Assembly (NCBI GenBank): GCA_029228645.1
Contig: JAPTHR010000011.1
Coordinates: 75,340-116,557, forward strand
Direction of reading: 5' to 3'
DNA: 41,218 nt
From: Gammaproteobacteria bacterium Milos-ODIII6
GTDB lineage: Bacteria > Pseudomonadota > Gammaproteobacteria > Chromatiales > Chromatiaceae
A model generated the notes under the pieces. That model ran no database searches. It saw only the letters and a list, made by a program, of their open reading frames with translations, and was not told where the DNA came from. Within the stretch, counting starts at the first letter, position 1. Each line of letters begins with the position of its first letter. A program made the translations under genes and the position numbers. Positions 17,022 through 27,700 of the stretch are shown here, one piece after another.

Positions 17022-18047
17022 TTAATTATCAGATGCTTCCATGTCGGGGTTGTATTCACCGAGTTGGGCGGCGCTGTTCAATCTGGCACGTTTTAGCAAG
17101 GCCTGTTGCGCGGCAGGTATATTGTCCACCTTGCCCATCCAGGCCTGCAATGCTGTTTTCTGTAAGGCGCGGCCATAGGAAATACTCAGGTTCCATGGCG
17201 CGTTTGCACCCTGCTGGTTGATGGCATTGAGGTTGGCCGTGGCTTCTTCAGGTCCCTGGCCGCCGGACAGAAAATTAATGCTGGGCACGGCCGCCGGTAC
17301 GGTACGCCTGAGTATCTTTAAGGTTGCTGCCGCCACTTCATCGGGCTCGGCGCGGCGGCAGTCCTTGCCGGGCAGCACCATGTTGGGCTTGAGGATCATC
17401 AGTTCCAGTGCCACATGGTGCCGGTGCAGGGCATGGAACACGGCATGCTGCACCGCCTCGGTCACCTCGGCGTGACGATCGATGTCATGATCGCCGTCCA
17501 TCAACACCTCCGGTTCCACGATCGGCACCAGGCCTTCTTCCTGACAGACGGCAGCATAACGGGCCAGCATTTCGGCGTTGGCCTCGATGCCGTGTTGGCT
17601 GGGTACGTGCCTGTCGATGGCATAGACCTCGCGCCACTTGGCGAAACGTGCGCCCTGTTGTTTGTAGCCACGCAGGCGTTCAGCCAGGCCGTCCAGTCCC
17701 TGGGTGATCAGGTCCCCGGGTGACAGGGCCAGCGGGATTTTGCCCTTGTCGACCTTGATACCGGGGACGATGTGCTGTGCCCAGGCCGCTTCGGGAATGG
17801 TCTTGCCGGCATCGGTTTTTTGCCCCAGGGTTTCCTCGAACAGAATGATGCCGCTGATGTACTGGCCGAGCCCCTCCGTGGTCACCAGCAGACTGCGCCA
17901 CGCGCGCCGGTTTTCCTCGGTCGATTCGACCTCAATGGCCTGGAAACGTTTTGCAATGGTGGGTGCGCTTTCATCGGCGGCGAGGATGCCGCGGCCTTTT
18001 TGCACCATGTCGTGGATAGTGGCTTCGAGTTCAGTGGCGTATTGCAT
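17022..18047 (-). CDS. Class I fructose-bisphosphate aldolase
   Basis: This 341-residue aldolase cleaves fructose-1,6-bisphosphate to DHAP and glyceraldehyde-3-phosphate, or runs in reverse. It is the metal-independent, animal-type class I enzyme. Motifs include GRGILAADESAPTIAKRF at the N-terminus, the Schiff-base Lys in ELMILKPNMVLPGKDC, VPSINFLSGGQGPEEA, and WNLSISYGRALQ. ATG 18047 has AGGAG about nine bases upstream and gives the normal N-terminus; the longer frame to 18197 crosses the pta remnant. It is the last gene of the eno-lpdA-pta' cluster. Class I aldolase beside PEP synthase suits a sugar-storing or autotrophic carbon flow. Confidence 0.95.
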   Translation of the reverse strand: MQYATELEATIHDMVQKGRGILAADESAPTIAKRFQAIEVESTEENRRAWRSLLVTTEGLGQYISGIILFEETLGQKTDAGKTIPEAAWAQHIVPGIKVDKGKIPLALSPGDLITQGLDGLAERLRGYKQQGARFAKWREVYAIDRHVPSQHGIEANAEMLARYAAVCQEEGLVPIVEPEVLMDGDHDIDRHAEVTEAVQHAVFHALHRHHVALELMILKPNMVLPGKDCRRAEPDEVAAATLKILRRTVPAAVPSINFLSGGQGPEEATANLNAINQQGANAPWNLSISYGRALQKTALQAWMGKVDNIPAAQQALLKRARLNSAAQLGEYNPDMEASDN

Positions 18048-18066
18048 GGGTTGTCTCCTGTTTTGT

Positions 18067-18318
18067 TTATCGACTGCTGTTGTGGTCGTCTCGGCGATCC
18101 GACCAGGTGTGATGCATGAGTACGGCGATGGCTGCCGATGCCAGACGGGCCTCCGGCGGGTCGGAGCGTGAGGGCAGCATAATCGGCACCTGGGCACCGA
18201 TCACGATACCAGCCATGGTGGTGCCGGCCAGGTATTCCAGATCCTTGGCGAGTATATTGCCGGCATCCAGATCCGGTGCCAGCAGGATATCGACATCGCC
18301 AGCAACCTCGCTGCTCAT
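18067..18318 (-). pseudogene. pta: C-terminal remnant of phosphate acetyltransferase
   Basis: Only 83 codons are left. The sequence AGDVDILLAPDLDAGNILAKDLEYLAG ... AGIVIGAQVPIMLPSRSD ... ARLASAAIAVLM matches the very end of phosphate acetyl/butyryltransferases, in particular the bifunctional enoyl-CoA hydratase/Pta type. The catalytic N-terminal and central parts are missing. Its ATG overlaps the lpdA stop (ATGA at 18315-18318), so a deletion probably joined this end to lpdA. It may still be translated but should be inactive, because Pta needs the complete two-domain cleft. Confidence 0.8.
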
Positions 18319-19727
18319 TGGCCTGCCTGTTGCTTCGCCATCACCGCCCGTACCGCTTGCACAAACGATTCGGTCAGGGTGGGGTGAGGATGGATGGCAC
18401 CCGCAATGGCTTCCAGCGGTAAGCCGGTTTTAACCAGTAGCGCGGCTTCGCCCATCAGATCGCCGGCGCCTTCCACCAGTGCATGCACACCCAGCACCTT
18501 GTGGCTGGATTGGTCAAAGACGATTTTCAGCATGCCGCTATCACGGCCGGCAATCTGGGCGCGGGCATCCTGCTGGTAATCGTAACGGGCAACACCCACA
18601 TCGAACCCGGCCTGTTTGGCCTGCGCTTCGCTCAGACCCGCCATGCCCAACTCCGGTTCACTGAAAATTACCGCTGTGTTGGTCGCCGGATCAGGGAACG
18701 GGATCGGCTTGCCCAGCAACTGGCGCGCCAGAGCAAGGCCCTGGGCGGTGGCCCAGTGGGCAAACATTGGCTGGCCGATAACATCGCCCACTGCATAAAT
18801 GCCGGGCTCATCGGTTCGCAGCGTTGCATCCACGTCGATACCGTGAGGCGTGTGTTTGATGGCGGTGTTTTCTAACCCCAGGCCGGTCAGGTTGGGCCGG
18901 CGGCCGACGGCCATCAGTACATTATCGGTAAAGTGATGTTGTTGATCCTGACCGGAGGGCGTGTATTCCACACACACGCTCTGGCCAGAATGTACTATCT
19001 GGTTGAGCTTGCAGTCGGTGAGTATCTTAATACCATCAGCCTCCATGCGCTGGCGTAACAGCCCCGCCAGTTCCTGGTCGACCGGTCCGAGAATATCCGG
19101 GGCGGCCTCGATCAGGGTGACCTGACTGCCGAAGGTCTGGAATATTTGCGCCAGTTCCACGCCGATGGGACCGGCACCAATGATCACCAGATCTTTGGGT
19201 ACATGATCGATGGCGAGGATGGACTGGTTGTCGAGTACCCTGGGATGGTCAATGCCTCTGATCGGCGGCAGGAAGGGAACGGAACCCGTGGCAATGATGC
19301 ATTGGTCAAATTCGACCTCACAGGAATCACCCTCTATCGGATCGATCCGGGCTTGGCGTGGACCAAGAAAACTGGCCGTTCCCTGCTGGTAATCCAGCGA
19401 GGGCAGTTGCTGTAAATGCGCCAGTGCCCCCTGGGCTCGACGTTGCAGTATGCCGCGCTTGCGTTCCTGTATGGCAGACCAGTCAAGCCGCACATCACGG
19501 GTCGGCAGGCACAGACCGAAGTCGGCGGTCTCGCTTAGCTCACGTAAGCGGCGAGCAGATTCACGCAGGATCTTGGAAGGAATGCAGCCTTCAAACAGGC
19601 AGGTGCCACCCGGGCCATTGCCTTTTTCTACCAGCAGAACCTGTTTGCCGGCACTGGCCAGCGCCATAGCGGTGGGCGTGCCACCTGGACCACCGCCGAT
19701 GATCAAAAAATCATAATGTGTTTTCAT
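18315..19727 (-). CDS. lpdA: Dihydrolipoyl dehydrogenase family flavoprotein
   Basis: This 470-residue FAD/NAD disulfide oxidoreductase is E3 of 2-oxoacid dehydrogenase complexes, or a related lipoamide/mercuric-type enzyme. It has the FAD-binding GGGPGGTPTAMALA near the N-terminus, the redox Cys pair in GGTCLFEGCIPSKIL (CxxxxC), the second nucleotide motif IIGAGPIGVELAQIFQTFG, the FAD motif IYAVGDVIGQPMFAH, and the C-terminal catalytic HPHPTLTESF (His-Glu pair). The true start is ATG 19727 with AGGA upstream; the longer frame upstream is an eno shadow. It follows the broken eno by 41 bases. No E1 or E2 gene is nearby. Confidence 0.93.
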   Translation of the reverse strand: MKTHYDFLIIGGGPGGTPTAMALASAGKQVLLVEKGNGPGGTCLFEGCIPSKILRESARRLRELSETADFGLCLPTRDVRLDWSAIQERKRGILQRRAQGALAHLQQLPSLDYQQGTASFLGPRQARIDPIEGDSCEVEFDQCIIATGSVPFLPPIRGIDHPRVLDNQSILAIDHVPKDLVIIGAGPIGVELAQIFQTFGSQVTLIEAAPDILGPVDQELAGLLRQRMEADGIKILTDCKLNQIVHSGQSVCVEYTPSGQDQQHHFTDNVLMAVGRRPNLTGLGLENTAIKHTPHGIDVDATLRTDEPGIYAVGDVIGQPMFAHWATAQGLALARQLLGKPIPFPDPATNTAVIFSEPELGMAGLSEAQAKQAGFDVGVARYDYQQDARAQIAGRDSGMLKIVFDQSSHKVLGVHALVEGAGDLMGEAALLVKTGLPLEAIAGAIHPHPTLTESFVQAVRAVMAKQQAGQ

Positions 19728-19768
19728 CGCTGTTTTCCTGTTGAGATATGTTTTGTTATCGCTTGATG

Positions 19769-21071
<1,303 letters not shown>

Positions 21072-21093
21072 TCATTTTTTCCGATTCCATCCT

Positions 21094-21153
21094 GCTCCTG
21101 ACTCCTGTGATTGTCGTCATAATTAACCAGGTAATCAGAAGTCCGATCAGCAT
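21094..21153 (-). pseudogene. 5' remnant of a holin-family membrane protein
   Basis: Reading from ATG 21153 on the minus strand gives MLIGLLITWLIM. The intact holin-family gene at 31417-31821 starts MLIGLLVIWLIT. About 34 bases from the start codon differ at only three positions; after that the similarity disappears. It sits just upstream of eno. Probably a 5' fragment left by a duplication or recombination. The boundary at 21094 is arbitrary. Confidence 0.5.
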
Positions 21154-21207
21154 ATCGAAATCTTTTGGCGTTTCACGTCGTGAGTATGCGTGTATTGAGA
21201 GGCACTG

Positions 21208-21226
21208 GATGCAACCCGGGTGACAG
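21208..21226. promoter_or_regulatory. Candidate operator upstream of eno
   Basis: GATGCAACCCGGGTGACAG is the second copy of the ppsA-upstream motif, with one mismatch in 19 bases. It is enclosed by a GGCACT/AGTGCC inverted repeat (21201-21206 and 21231-21236) and lies about 150 bases before the eno start, on the far side of the holin remnant. Regulatory function is inferred only from the repeated occurrence. Confidence 0.35.
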
Positions 21227-21236
21227 CGATAGTGCC

Positions 21237-21473
21237 CCGGGTTTGATGTATTTCACATTACTATGTATCTGCGAATTCCCACCCTCTCGTTCCCCACGGA
21301 ATATGCAGGGTATGGGCTGGCGGTGTTATGAAGCAAGCATATGAGGAACTACAGGAAGCATCTACTATTCAGAAACCGGAATAAATTGAAACAGGATTAA
21401 ACTCTCCTCTTCAAAGATAGAAATTACGGATAAAAAAGACAATGCATTTTTATCTTGTTCCAGTTATTAGAAG
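21237..21473. other. Non-coding stretch between eno region and the IS element
   Basis: About 240 bases, A+T-rich toward the IS element. It holds only a very short open frame (ATG near 21328, MKQAYEELQEAST, then stop after about 19 codons) that I cannot assign. No RNA gene or strong hairpin is visible. Confidence 0.4.
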
Positions 21474-21515
21474 TGGACCCCGTAAATTGGACAGCGTGAT
21501 AAGTGCTTCCTCGGG

Positions 21516-22340
21516 TCAAGCCGCCAGCTTGGCAGCGTCCTGATAATACACACTGTCCGGTGTCAGCCGGTCAAGTGATTGATGTCGTCTTTCCTCGTTG
21601 TAAAACGCGAAGTACGCGCCCAAAGATGCACGGGCGGTAGCGACGCTGTCGTAGGCTTTGATATAGACCTCCTCGTACTTCACACTGCGCCAGAGGCGCT
21701 CGACAAAGACGTTGTCGACCCAGCGCCCCTTGCCGTCCATACTGATCCGGATGTCGTGGTGCTTGAGCACGTCAGTGAAGTCCTCGCTGGTGAACTGACT
21801 GCCCTGGTCGGTGTTGAAGATCTCCGGTGCGCCGTGTCGTTCGATCGCTTCATTCAGGGCATCGACGCAGAAGCTGGTGTCGAGCGTATTGGATACCCGC
21901 CATGACAGGACTCGCCGCGAGTACCAGTCGATGACGGCTACCAGGTAGACGAAGCCACGAGCCATCGGAATGTACGTGATGTCGGTCGCCCAGACCTGAT
22001 TCGGCCGATCGATCACCAGCCCCCTCAGCAGATAGGGATAGACCTTGTGCGCCTGGTTGGCGAGACTGAGGTTGCGCTTCGGATACAGCGCCGCAAGGCC
22101 CATCGTGCGCATCAGACGCCTGACCCTCTTGCGGTTGACCGTATGGCCGTGATCCTCCAGCCAGTCCCGGATACGCCGACTGCCGTAGTACGGATGCTTC
22201 AGGTGGCAGCGGTCGATCAACGCCATCAGTGCCAGTTCCTCGTCCGAGACTGGCTTGGGGACGTGATAGAACGTCGAGCGTGGTAGCTCCAACAAGGCGC
22301 ACTGACGACTCACTGGCAGCGGTTCCTTCCGGTCTACCAT
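21516..22340 (-). CDS. IS3-family transposase OrfB (DDE integrase core)
   Basis: This 274-residue catalytic subunit is normally made as an OrfAB fusion by programmed -1 frameshifting. The N-terminal helical region (LELPRSTFYHVPKP, HPYYGSRRIRDWL) is followed by the retroviral-integrase-like core: first Asp in WATDITYIPM, second in FNTDQGSQFTSEDF, and Glu in VDNVFVERLWRSVKYEEVY. The C-terminus has FYNEERRHQSLDRLTPDSVY. Its ATG overlaps the end of OrfA by seven bases (22334-22340), in a run containing AAAGAAA that could serve as the slip site. All catalytic residues are present. Confidence 0.95.
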   Translation of the reverse strand: MVDRKEPLPVSRQCALLELPRSTFYHVPKPVSDEELALMALIDRCHLKHPYYGSRRIRDWLEDHGHTVNRKRVRRLMRTMGLAALYPKRNLSLANQAHKVYPYLLRGLVIDRPNQVWATDITYIPMARGFVYLVAVIDWYSRRVLSWRVSNTLDTSFCVDALNEAIERHGAPEIFNTDQGSQFTSEDFTDVLKHHDIRISMDGKGRWVDNVFVERLWRSVKYEEVYIKAYDSVATARASLGAYFAFYNEERRHQSLDRLTPDSVYYQDAAKLAA

Positions 22341-22642
22341 TTCTTTCCTCTGGGCCCGTGAATCCGTTCGAGCCCGCGTTCTAAAAAATCATTCTCCATC
22401 GTGAGCTGGCCGATCTTGGCGTGTAATTCCTGGACCGTCTCGGCAGCGTCCTCGGCCTTCGTCGCGCCCTTGCCGAAGACATCCGGGGCGCTGTTCAGCA
22501 GCTGCTTCTTCCAGTCGGTGATCTGGTTGGCGTGCACGTCAAACTTCTTGACCAGCTCGGCCATCGTTAGCTCGCCCTGTATCGCCGCCAAGGCCACTTT
22601 GGCTTTGAATTCAGGTGAATGGGTTCTTCTCTTCCTTCTCAT
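22334..22642 (-). CDS. IS3-family transposase OrfA (HTH)
   Basis: This 102-residue DNA-binding subunit of the IS3-type transposase starts MRRKRRTHSPEFKAKVALAA. It has the HTH region TMAELVKKFDVHANQITDWKKQLL, followed by a leucine-zipper-like helix (ETVQELHAKIGQLTMENDFL) used for multimerisation. ATG 22642 has GGAG upstream; the longer frame reaching 22684 runs into the terminal repeat. It ends with TAG inside the OrfB start region. Confidence 0.93.
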   Translation of the reverse strand: MRRKRRTHSPEFKAKVALAAIQGELTMAELVKKFDVHANQITDWKKQLLNSAPDVFGKGATKAEDAAETVQELHAKIGQLTMENDFLERGLERIHGPRGKKW

Positions 22643-22740
22643 CGCTTTTCTCCAGAGCAGGATGCTCATGATGGAGGAAGGCACTTATCTCCGTCCAATG
22701 ACTGTCCAATCAAGTGGGTCCATCTCTATTCATGTATAAG

Positions 22741-22758
22741 CTGTCAGCTGGGTGACAG
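22741..22758. promoter_or_regulatory. Weak dyad related to the ppsA/eno motif
   Basis: CTGTCAGCTGGGTGACAG has six-base perfect arms (CTGTCA/TGACAG) and contains the CTGGGTGACAG core seen near ppsA and glgX. It lies 18 bases past the IS3 end and about 330 bases before the GltD-like gene. The IS may have separated it from an earlier target. Confidence 0.25.
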
Positions 22759-22859
22759 TTGAAACAGGAACGTTGGTCCAGTATTAGTGATCGGCCCAGT
22801 TGGTGCTTTGATGCTGTTACATTAGCTCACATTTCGTACCAGTTTGACGAGCTTGAGTC

Positions 22860-22895
22860 CACAAGGAATTTTCGTCAGTCGGAAAACCCCTTGTG
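22860..22895. promoter_or_regulatory. Symmetric hairpin upstream of the GltD-like/nifJ pair
   Basis: CACAAGG (22860-22866) pairs with CCTTGTG (22889-22895), and inside it TTTTC pairs with GAAAA, with a symmetric two-base internal loop and an eight-base apical loop, giving 12 pairs in total. No T run follows, so it is not a standard terminator. It could be part of an mRNA leader or a protein site. The rest of 22723-23087 shows no gene. Confidence 0.35.
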
Positions 22896-23087
22896 AATCC
22901 CAAGCCTTGTGCGATCAACTCACCAATAGGTGAGGAATGCGGGTTAGGAATTGGGCTTTCAGGCTCGAAATGAAGTTCTTGTGTTAAGAATCAACTTCGG
23001 GAACGAAGCTGGAAATTTCTTTAGAAAATGCTGGTACGGGTATTTCGGAGGTATAGCCGGTCAGGTCTACTAAGTGAGATTAAATAT

Positions 23088-24749
23088 ATGAATCATGACG
23101 ATATGACAGCTCAGCAGGACCTGACGCAGCATGCCAAGGGCACCGGGCCTTTGCGATCGCGACGTCCGGTTTATGTCGACTACCTGCCGCCTTGCAATAA
23201 TGCTTGCCCCGCAGGCGAAAATATTCAGGCCTGGTTGGCTTTGGCTCAGGCTGGCAAGTTTAAAGAGGCCTGGCAAAGCCTGATCGAAAATAATCCGTTT
23301 CCGGCGATCCATGGCCGGGTCTGCTATCACCCCTGTGAGGATTCGTGCAACCGCAATCATACCGATAGCACCGTGAGTATCCATGCGGTGGAACGTTTTC
23401 TCGGTGATATGGCGCTGGAAAACAACTGGCAATTTGAATTTGAATTGCCTGCCGGCGGAAAGCGGGTGCTGATTATCGGTGCAGGGCCAAGTGGCTTGTC
23501 TGCCGCCTATCATTTACGCCGTCTGGGGCACGAGGTCGAGATTCGCGAAGCCGGACCGGTGGCCGGTGGCATGATCCATTTTGGTATTCCAGCCTATCGC
23601 ATGCCACGCAAGGAACTGAACGCCGAGATCAAAAGGGTCGAGGACATGGGCGTAACCATTACCCTTAACCATCGCGTTGAGAATGTACTCGCCGAAAAGC
23701 AGGACGGTAACTTCGACGCGGTATTTGTCGCCATCGGAGCGCACATCAGAAAAAAGATCGATATACCTGCGCGTGAAGCCGGCAAGATTCTGGATGCGGT
23801 GACCTTTTTAAAAGAGGCCTACAGTGAGCATCCACCCAAACTGGGGCGGCGTGTAGCGGTGTATGGCGGTGGCAACACGGCGATGGATGCGGCGCGTATT
23901 GCCAAACGTCTGGGGGCTGAAGAAACCCTGATTATTTACCGCCGCGACCGGGACAGTATGCCGGCGCACGACTTCGAAGCCGATGAGGCGCTGGAGGAAG
24001 GTGTCAAAATCAAGTGGCTGCGCACTATCAAGGAAATCGACCAGAGCACACTGAAAGTTGAGGAGATGGAGCTGGACGAAAACGGCTATCCCCAGCCCAC
24101 CGGTAAAATCGAAACGTTGGAGACCGATGCATTGATTCTGGCGGTGGGTCAGAATGCCGATACCCGGTTTTTACAAACTGTTCCCGGCATCGAGTTTAAC
24201 AGCGATGGCACGGTCATCGTTGCGAATAACATGATGACCGGTAGCGAGGGTATTTTTGCTGGAGGCGACATGGTACCCAGCGAGCGCTCGGTAACCACGG
24301 CGGTTGGCCATGGGAAAAAGGCGGCACGATTTATCAATGGCTATCTGCGTGGTGAAGCCTATCAGCCAAAGGCGAAGCATGCGGTCGTAGGCTTCGAGCG
24401 TTTACATCTTTGGTACCGCAGCGAAGCGCCACGTCAGGAACAGGCCGAACTTCCATTGGTCGAGCGTGCCCACAACTTTGATGAAATTGTTAAGGGTTTG
24501 AGTGCCCACGAAGCGCAATTTGAAGCACAGCGCTGTCTGTCGTGTGGCAATTGCTTTGAATGCGATGGCTGTTATGGTTCTTGCCCTGAAGATGCAGTGA
24601 TCAAACTCGGGCCTGGCAAGCGTTATCGTTTCGATTACACGCTGTGTACAGGCTGTGCAGTTTGCTTTGAGCAATGCCCCTGCCACGCAATAGAAATGAT
24701 GCCGGAGCCGCTACCCGATCAGAATGAGCAAAAGATGGTGGAGGGATAG
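23088..24749 (+). CDS. GltD-like NAD(P)-dependent flavoprotein with C-terminal 2[4Fe-4S] domain
   Basis: This 553-residue protein resembles the glutamate synthase small subunit (GltD), with an added ferredoxin. The N-terminus has the Cys-rich cluster region CNNACPAGENIQAW and later CYHPCEDSCNR. It continues with FAD-binding GAGPSGLSAAYHLRRLG, the NAD(P)-binding GGGNTAMDAARIAKRLG, and the FAD motif GIFAGGDMV. The C-terminal part (about 485-540) has two ferredoxin sets, CLSCGNCFECDGCYGSC and CTGCAVCFEQCPC. There is no gltB nearby. The stop is two bases before nifJ, so it likely passes electrons between NAD(P)H and the PFOR ferredoxin pool rather than serving in glutamate synthesis. Start choice: ATG 23088, with ATG 23103 possible. 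Confidence 0.85.
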   Translation: MNHDDMTAQQDLTQHAKGTGPLRSRRPVYVDYLPPCNNACPAGENIQAWLALAQAGKFKEAWQSLIENNPFPAIHGRVCYHPCEDSCNRNHTDSTVSIHAVERFLGDMALENNWQFEFELPAGGKRVLIIGAGPSGLSAAYHLRRLGHEVEIREAGPVAGGMIHFGIPAYRMPRKELNAEIKRVEDMGVTITLNHRVENVLAEKQDGNFDAVFVAIGAHIRKKIDIPAREAGKILDAVTFLKEAYSEHPPKLGRRVAVYGGGNTAMDAARIAKRLGAEETLIIYRRDRDSMPAHDFEADEALEEGVKIKWLRTIKEIDQSTLKVEEMELDENGYPQPTGKIETLETDALILAVGQNADTRFLQTVPGIEFNSDGTVIVANNMMTGSEGIFAGGDMVPSERSVTTAVGHGKKAARFINGYLRGEAYQPKAKHAVVGFERLHLWYRSEAPRQEQAELPLVERAHNFDEIVKGLSAHEAQFEAQRCLSCGNCFECDGCYGSCPEDAVIKLGPGKRYRFDYTLCTGCAVCFEQCPCHAIEMMPEPLPDQNEQKMVEG

Positions 24750-24751
24750 GC

Positions 24752-27700
24752 ATGAACAATACAAATACCAAGCACGTATCCGGTCACGAGTTAAGCGAAA
24801 TAAGCCATGATTCGCCCTACCATAGTGGAGAAGCTCCACGGCGGGATTCTGGACAACAACAGAATCCGGAATATGTCACTGTCGATGGTAATGAAGCCGT
24901 TGCGCACGTTGCATACCAAGTCAGTGAAGTATGCTCGATTTATCCGATTACACCGGCATCGCCAATGGCGGAATCGGCCGATGTGTGGTCGGCCAAGGGG
25001 ATTACCAATATCTGGGGACAGGTTCCCGATGTGATCGAGATGCAGAGCGAAGGTGGCGCTGCCGGCGCGGTGCACGGTTCGTTGCAGGCAGGGGCACTGA
25101 CGACCACTTTTACGTCGTCGCAAGGCCTGATGCTGATGCTGCCGAATATGTACAAAATTGCCGGCGAACTGACGTCGACTGTTTTCCATGTGGCAGCGCG
25201 TTCACTGGCCGCACAGGCGCTGTCGATCTTTGGTGACCATCAGGATGTCATGGCGGCGCGTGCTACAGGATTTGCGATGCTGGCATCCAATTCGGTCCAG
25301 GAAGCGCAGGACATGGCGATGATCAGCCATGCCGCAACGCTACAGGCGCGGGTTCCCTTTATGCATTTTTTTGATGGTTTTCGGACTTCGCATGAGGTCA
25401 GTAAAATCAGCCGAATCGCTGACCATCAGATACGCGCGATGATCAATGATGAAGAAGTCATCGCGCATCGCCAGCGGGCACTCAACCCGGACCATCCATT
25501 CATCCGTGGTACGGCGCAAAACCCGGATACCTATTTTCAGGGGCGTGAAACGGTCAATCCTTATTATGACAAAGTACCCGATATTGTAAGCGCCAAATTG
25601 GAACAGTTCGCCGAGCTTACCGGGCGACAATACCGAATATACGAATACCACGGTGACCCGCAGGCAGAGAGAGTCATTGTGATTATGGGCTCTGGTGGCG
25701 AGACCGTGAGTGAAACAGTGAAGGCGTTGAATAAGCGGGGCCAGAAGCTGGGCGTGTTGCTGGTGCGCCTATTCCGGCCATTTGCTGTGGCGCAATTTGT
25801 CGCGGCGTTTCCGGCATCAGTTCAATCGATAGCAGTGCTGGACCGCTGCAAGGAACCCGGTAGTACAGGCGAACCATTATACCAGGACGTACTGACCGCA
25901 TTTGCCGAGTCACTCAGTCAAGGCAGTCGTCAATCGCTGCCCAGAATAATCGGCGGTCGCTATGGTTTGTCTTCCAAGGAATTCACGCCGTCGATGGTCA
26001 AAGCGGTGTTTGATGAACTGGCGCTGGATGCCCCTAAAAACCATTTCACCATTGGTATTCACGACGATGTGACGCATACCAGCCTGGCATTTGACAAAGA
26101 TTTCACGATTGAATCCAGCGGCATGAAACACGCCCTGTTTTACGGCCTGGGAGCGGACGGCACGGTCGGCGCCAATAAAAACAGTATCAAGATCATTGGT
26201 GAAAATACCGCATTGTATGCGCAGGGTTATTTTGTGTATGACTCGCGCAAATCGGGCTCAATGACCACCTCGCACCTGCGTTTTGGCCCCGACCCGATTC
26301 GTGCGCCGTATTTGTTGCACTCGGCCAGTTTTGTTGCTTGCCATCAATTTAATTTCATCTTCAAAATGGATGTGCTCGAACGGGCTGCTGACAAGGCGGT
26401 ATTTTTGCTGAATAGCCCTTACCCGGCCGAAGCGGTGTGGGAGCAATTGCCACTACCGATGCAGCAGACGCTGATTGAGCGCAACATACAAATGTATGTG
26501 ATCGATGCATCCAGTGTCGCATTGGCTGCGGGTATGGGACGGCGCATCAATACCGTTATGCAAACGTGCTTTTTTGCGCTTTCCGGCGTAATGCACAAAG
26601 AGGAGGCGATAGCACAGATCAAGCATGCTATTGAAAAGACTTACTCTCGAAAGGGTAGCACGGTAGTGGAAAAGAATTTCAACGCAGTGGATGCGGCACT
26701 TGATCATTTACATGCAGTCAACATCCCTGAAAAACCCACGAGTGCACTGCAGTTTATTCCGGTCGTACCTGAGAATGCGCCGCCCTTTGTGCAACAGGTC
26801 ACCGCCATGATGTTGCGTGGTGAGGGTGATGAATTGCCAGTCAGTAAAATGCCGCATGACGGCACTTTCCCGAGTGGTACCACGCAATGGGAAAAACGCA
26901 ATATTGCCGATTTTGTACCGCTCTGGGAGCCGGATATTTGTATCCAGTGCGGCAATTGCAGCTTTGCCTGCCCACACAGTGTGATCCGTTCACGTTTTTA
27001 TCATCAGCAGGAACTGGAAGCGGCGCCGGACAGTTTTCCATCAGCGCCAATCAGCGCACGCGGTTTTCCGGAAACCCGTTTCACATTACAGATTTACCTG
27101 GAGGACTGTACCGGTTGCGGGGTTTGTGTTGACGTTTGCCCGGCCCATGATTTGCAGGATAAAGAACACAAAGCAATTAATATGAGCAAAAAGGCGCCAC
27201 TGATGGATGCAGGGCGCAATAATATACACTTTTTTGAACAATTGCCGGTCAACAAGCGCTCACAGGTTGATTTCTCCTCAGTGCGCGGGGTGCAGTTTTT
27301 GCAGCCGCTATTTGAATTTTCCGGTGCCTGTGCCGGTTGCGGTGAAACACCCTATGTGCGCCTGCTATCACAGTTGTTCGGACCCCGTCTGCTGGTGGCG
27401 AATGCAACCGGTTGTTCCTCCATCTATGGTGGTAACCTTCCCAGCACACCCTGGACCAAAAACCATGAAGGGCAGGGGCCCGCCTGGTCCAATTCACTGT
27501 TTGAAGATAATGCCGAATTTGGTTTGGGAATGCGTATCAGTGCAGACCACCAGAACCAGGTGGCGCGTCAGTTACTCAAAGCGATGTTGCCCGAACTGGG
27601 TCAGGAACTGGTTGAAGCCACGCTGAATGCGGAACAGCGCGAAGGCAGCGAGATTCGTGCACAACGCAGACGCGTGATCGAACTAAAGGAAAAATTGCAG

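Larger units (their letters stand above)
21474..22722 (-). mobile_element. IS3-family insertion sequence
   Basis: The element spans about 1.25 kb with imperfect terminal repeats: TGGACCCCGTAAATTGGACAG at the left end, and TGGACCCACTTGATTGGACAG on the complement of the right end (22702-22722). It carries the two overlapping transposase frames typical of the IS3 family. I could not find a convincing target duplication: the flanks read ATTAGAAG on the left and TCTCTATT on the right. Both frames are intact, so the copy may be recently active; the missing duplication could mean later rearrangement or that the ends lie a few bases further out. Confidence 0.85.
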
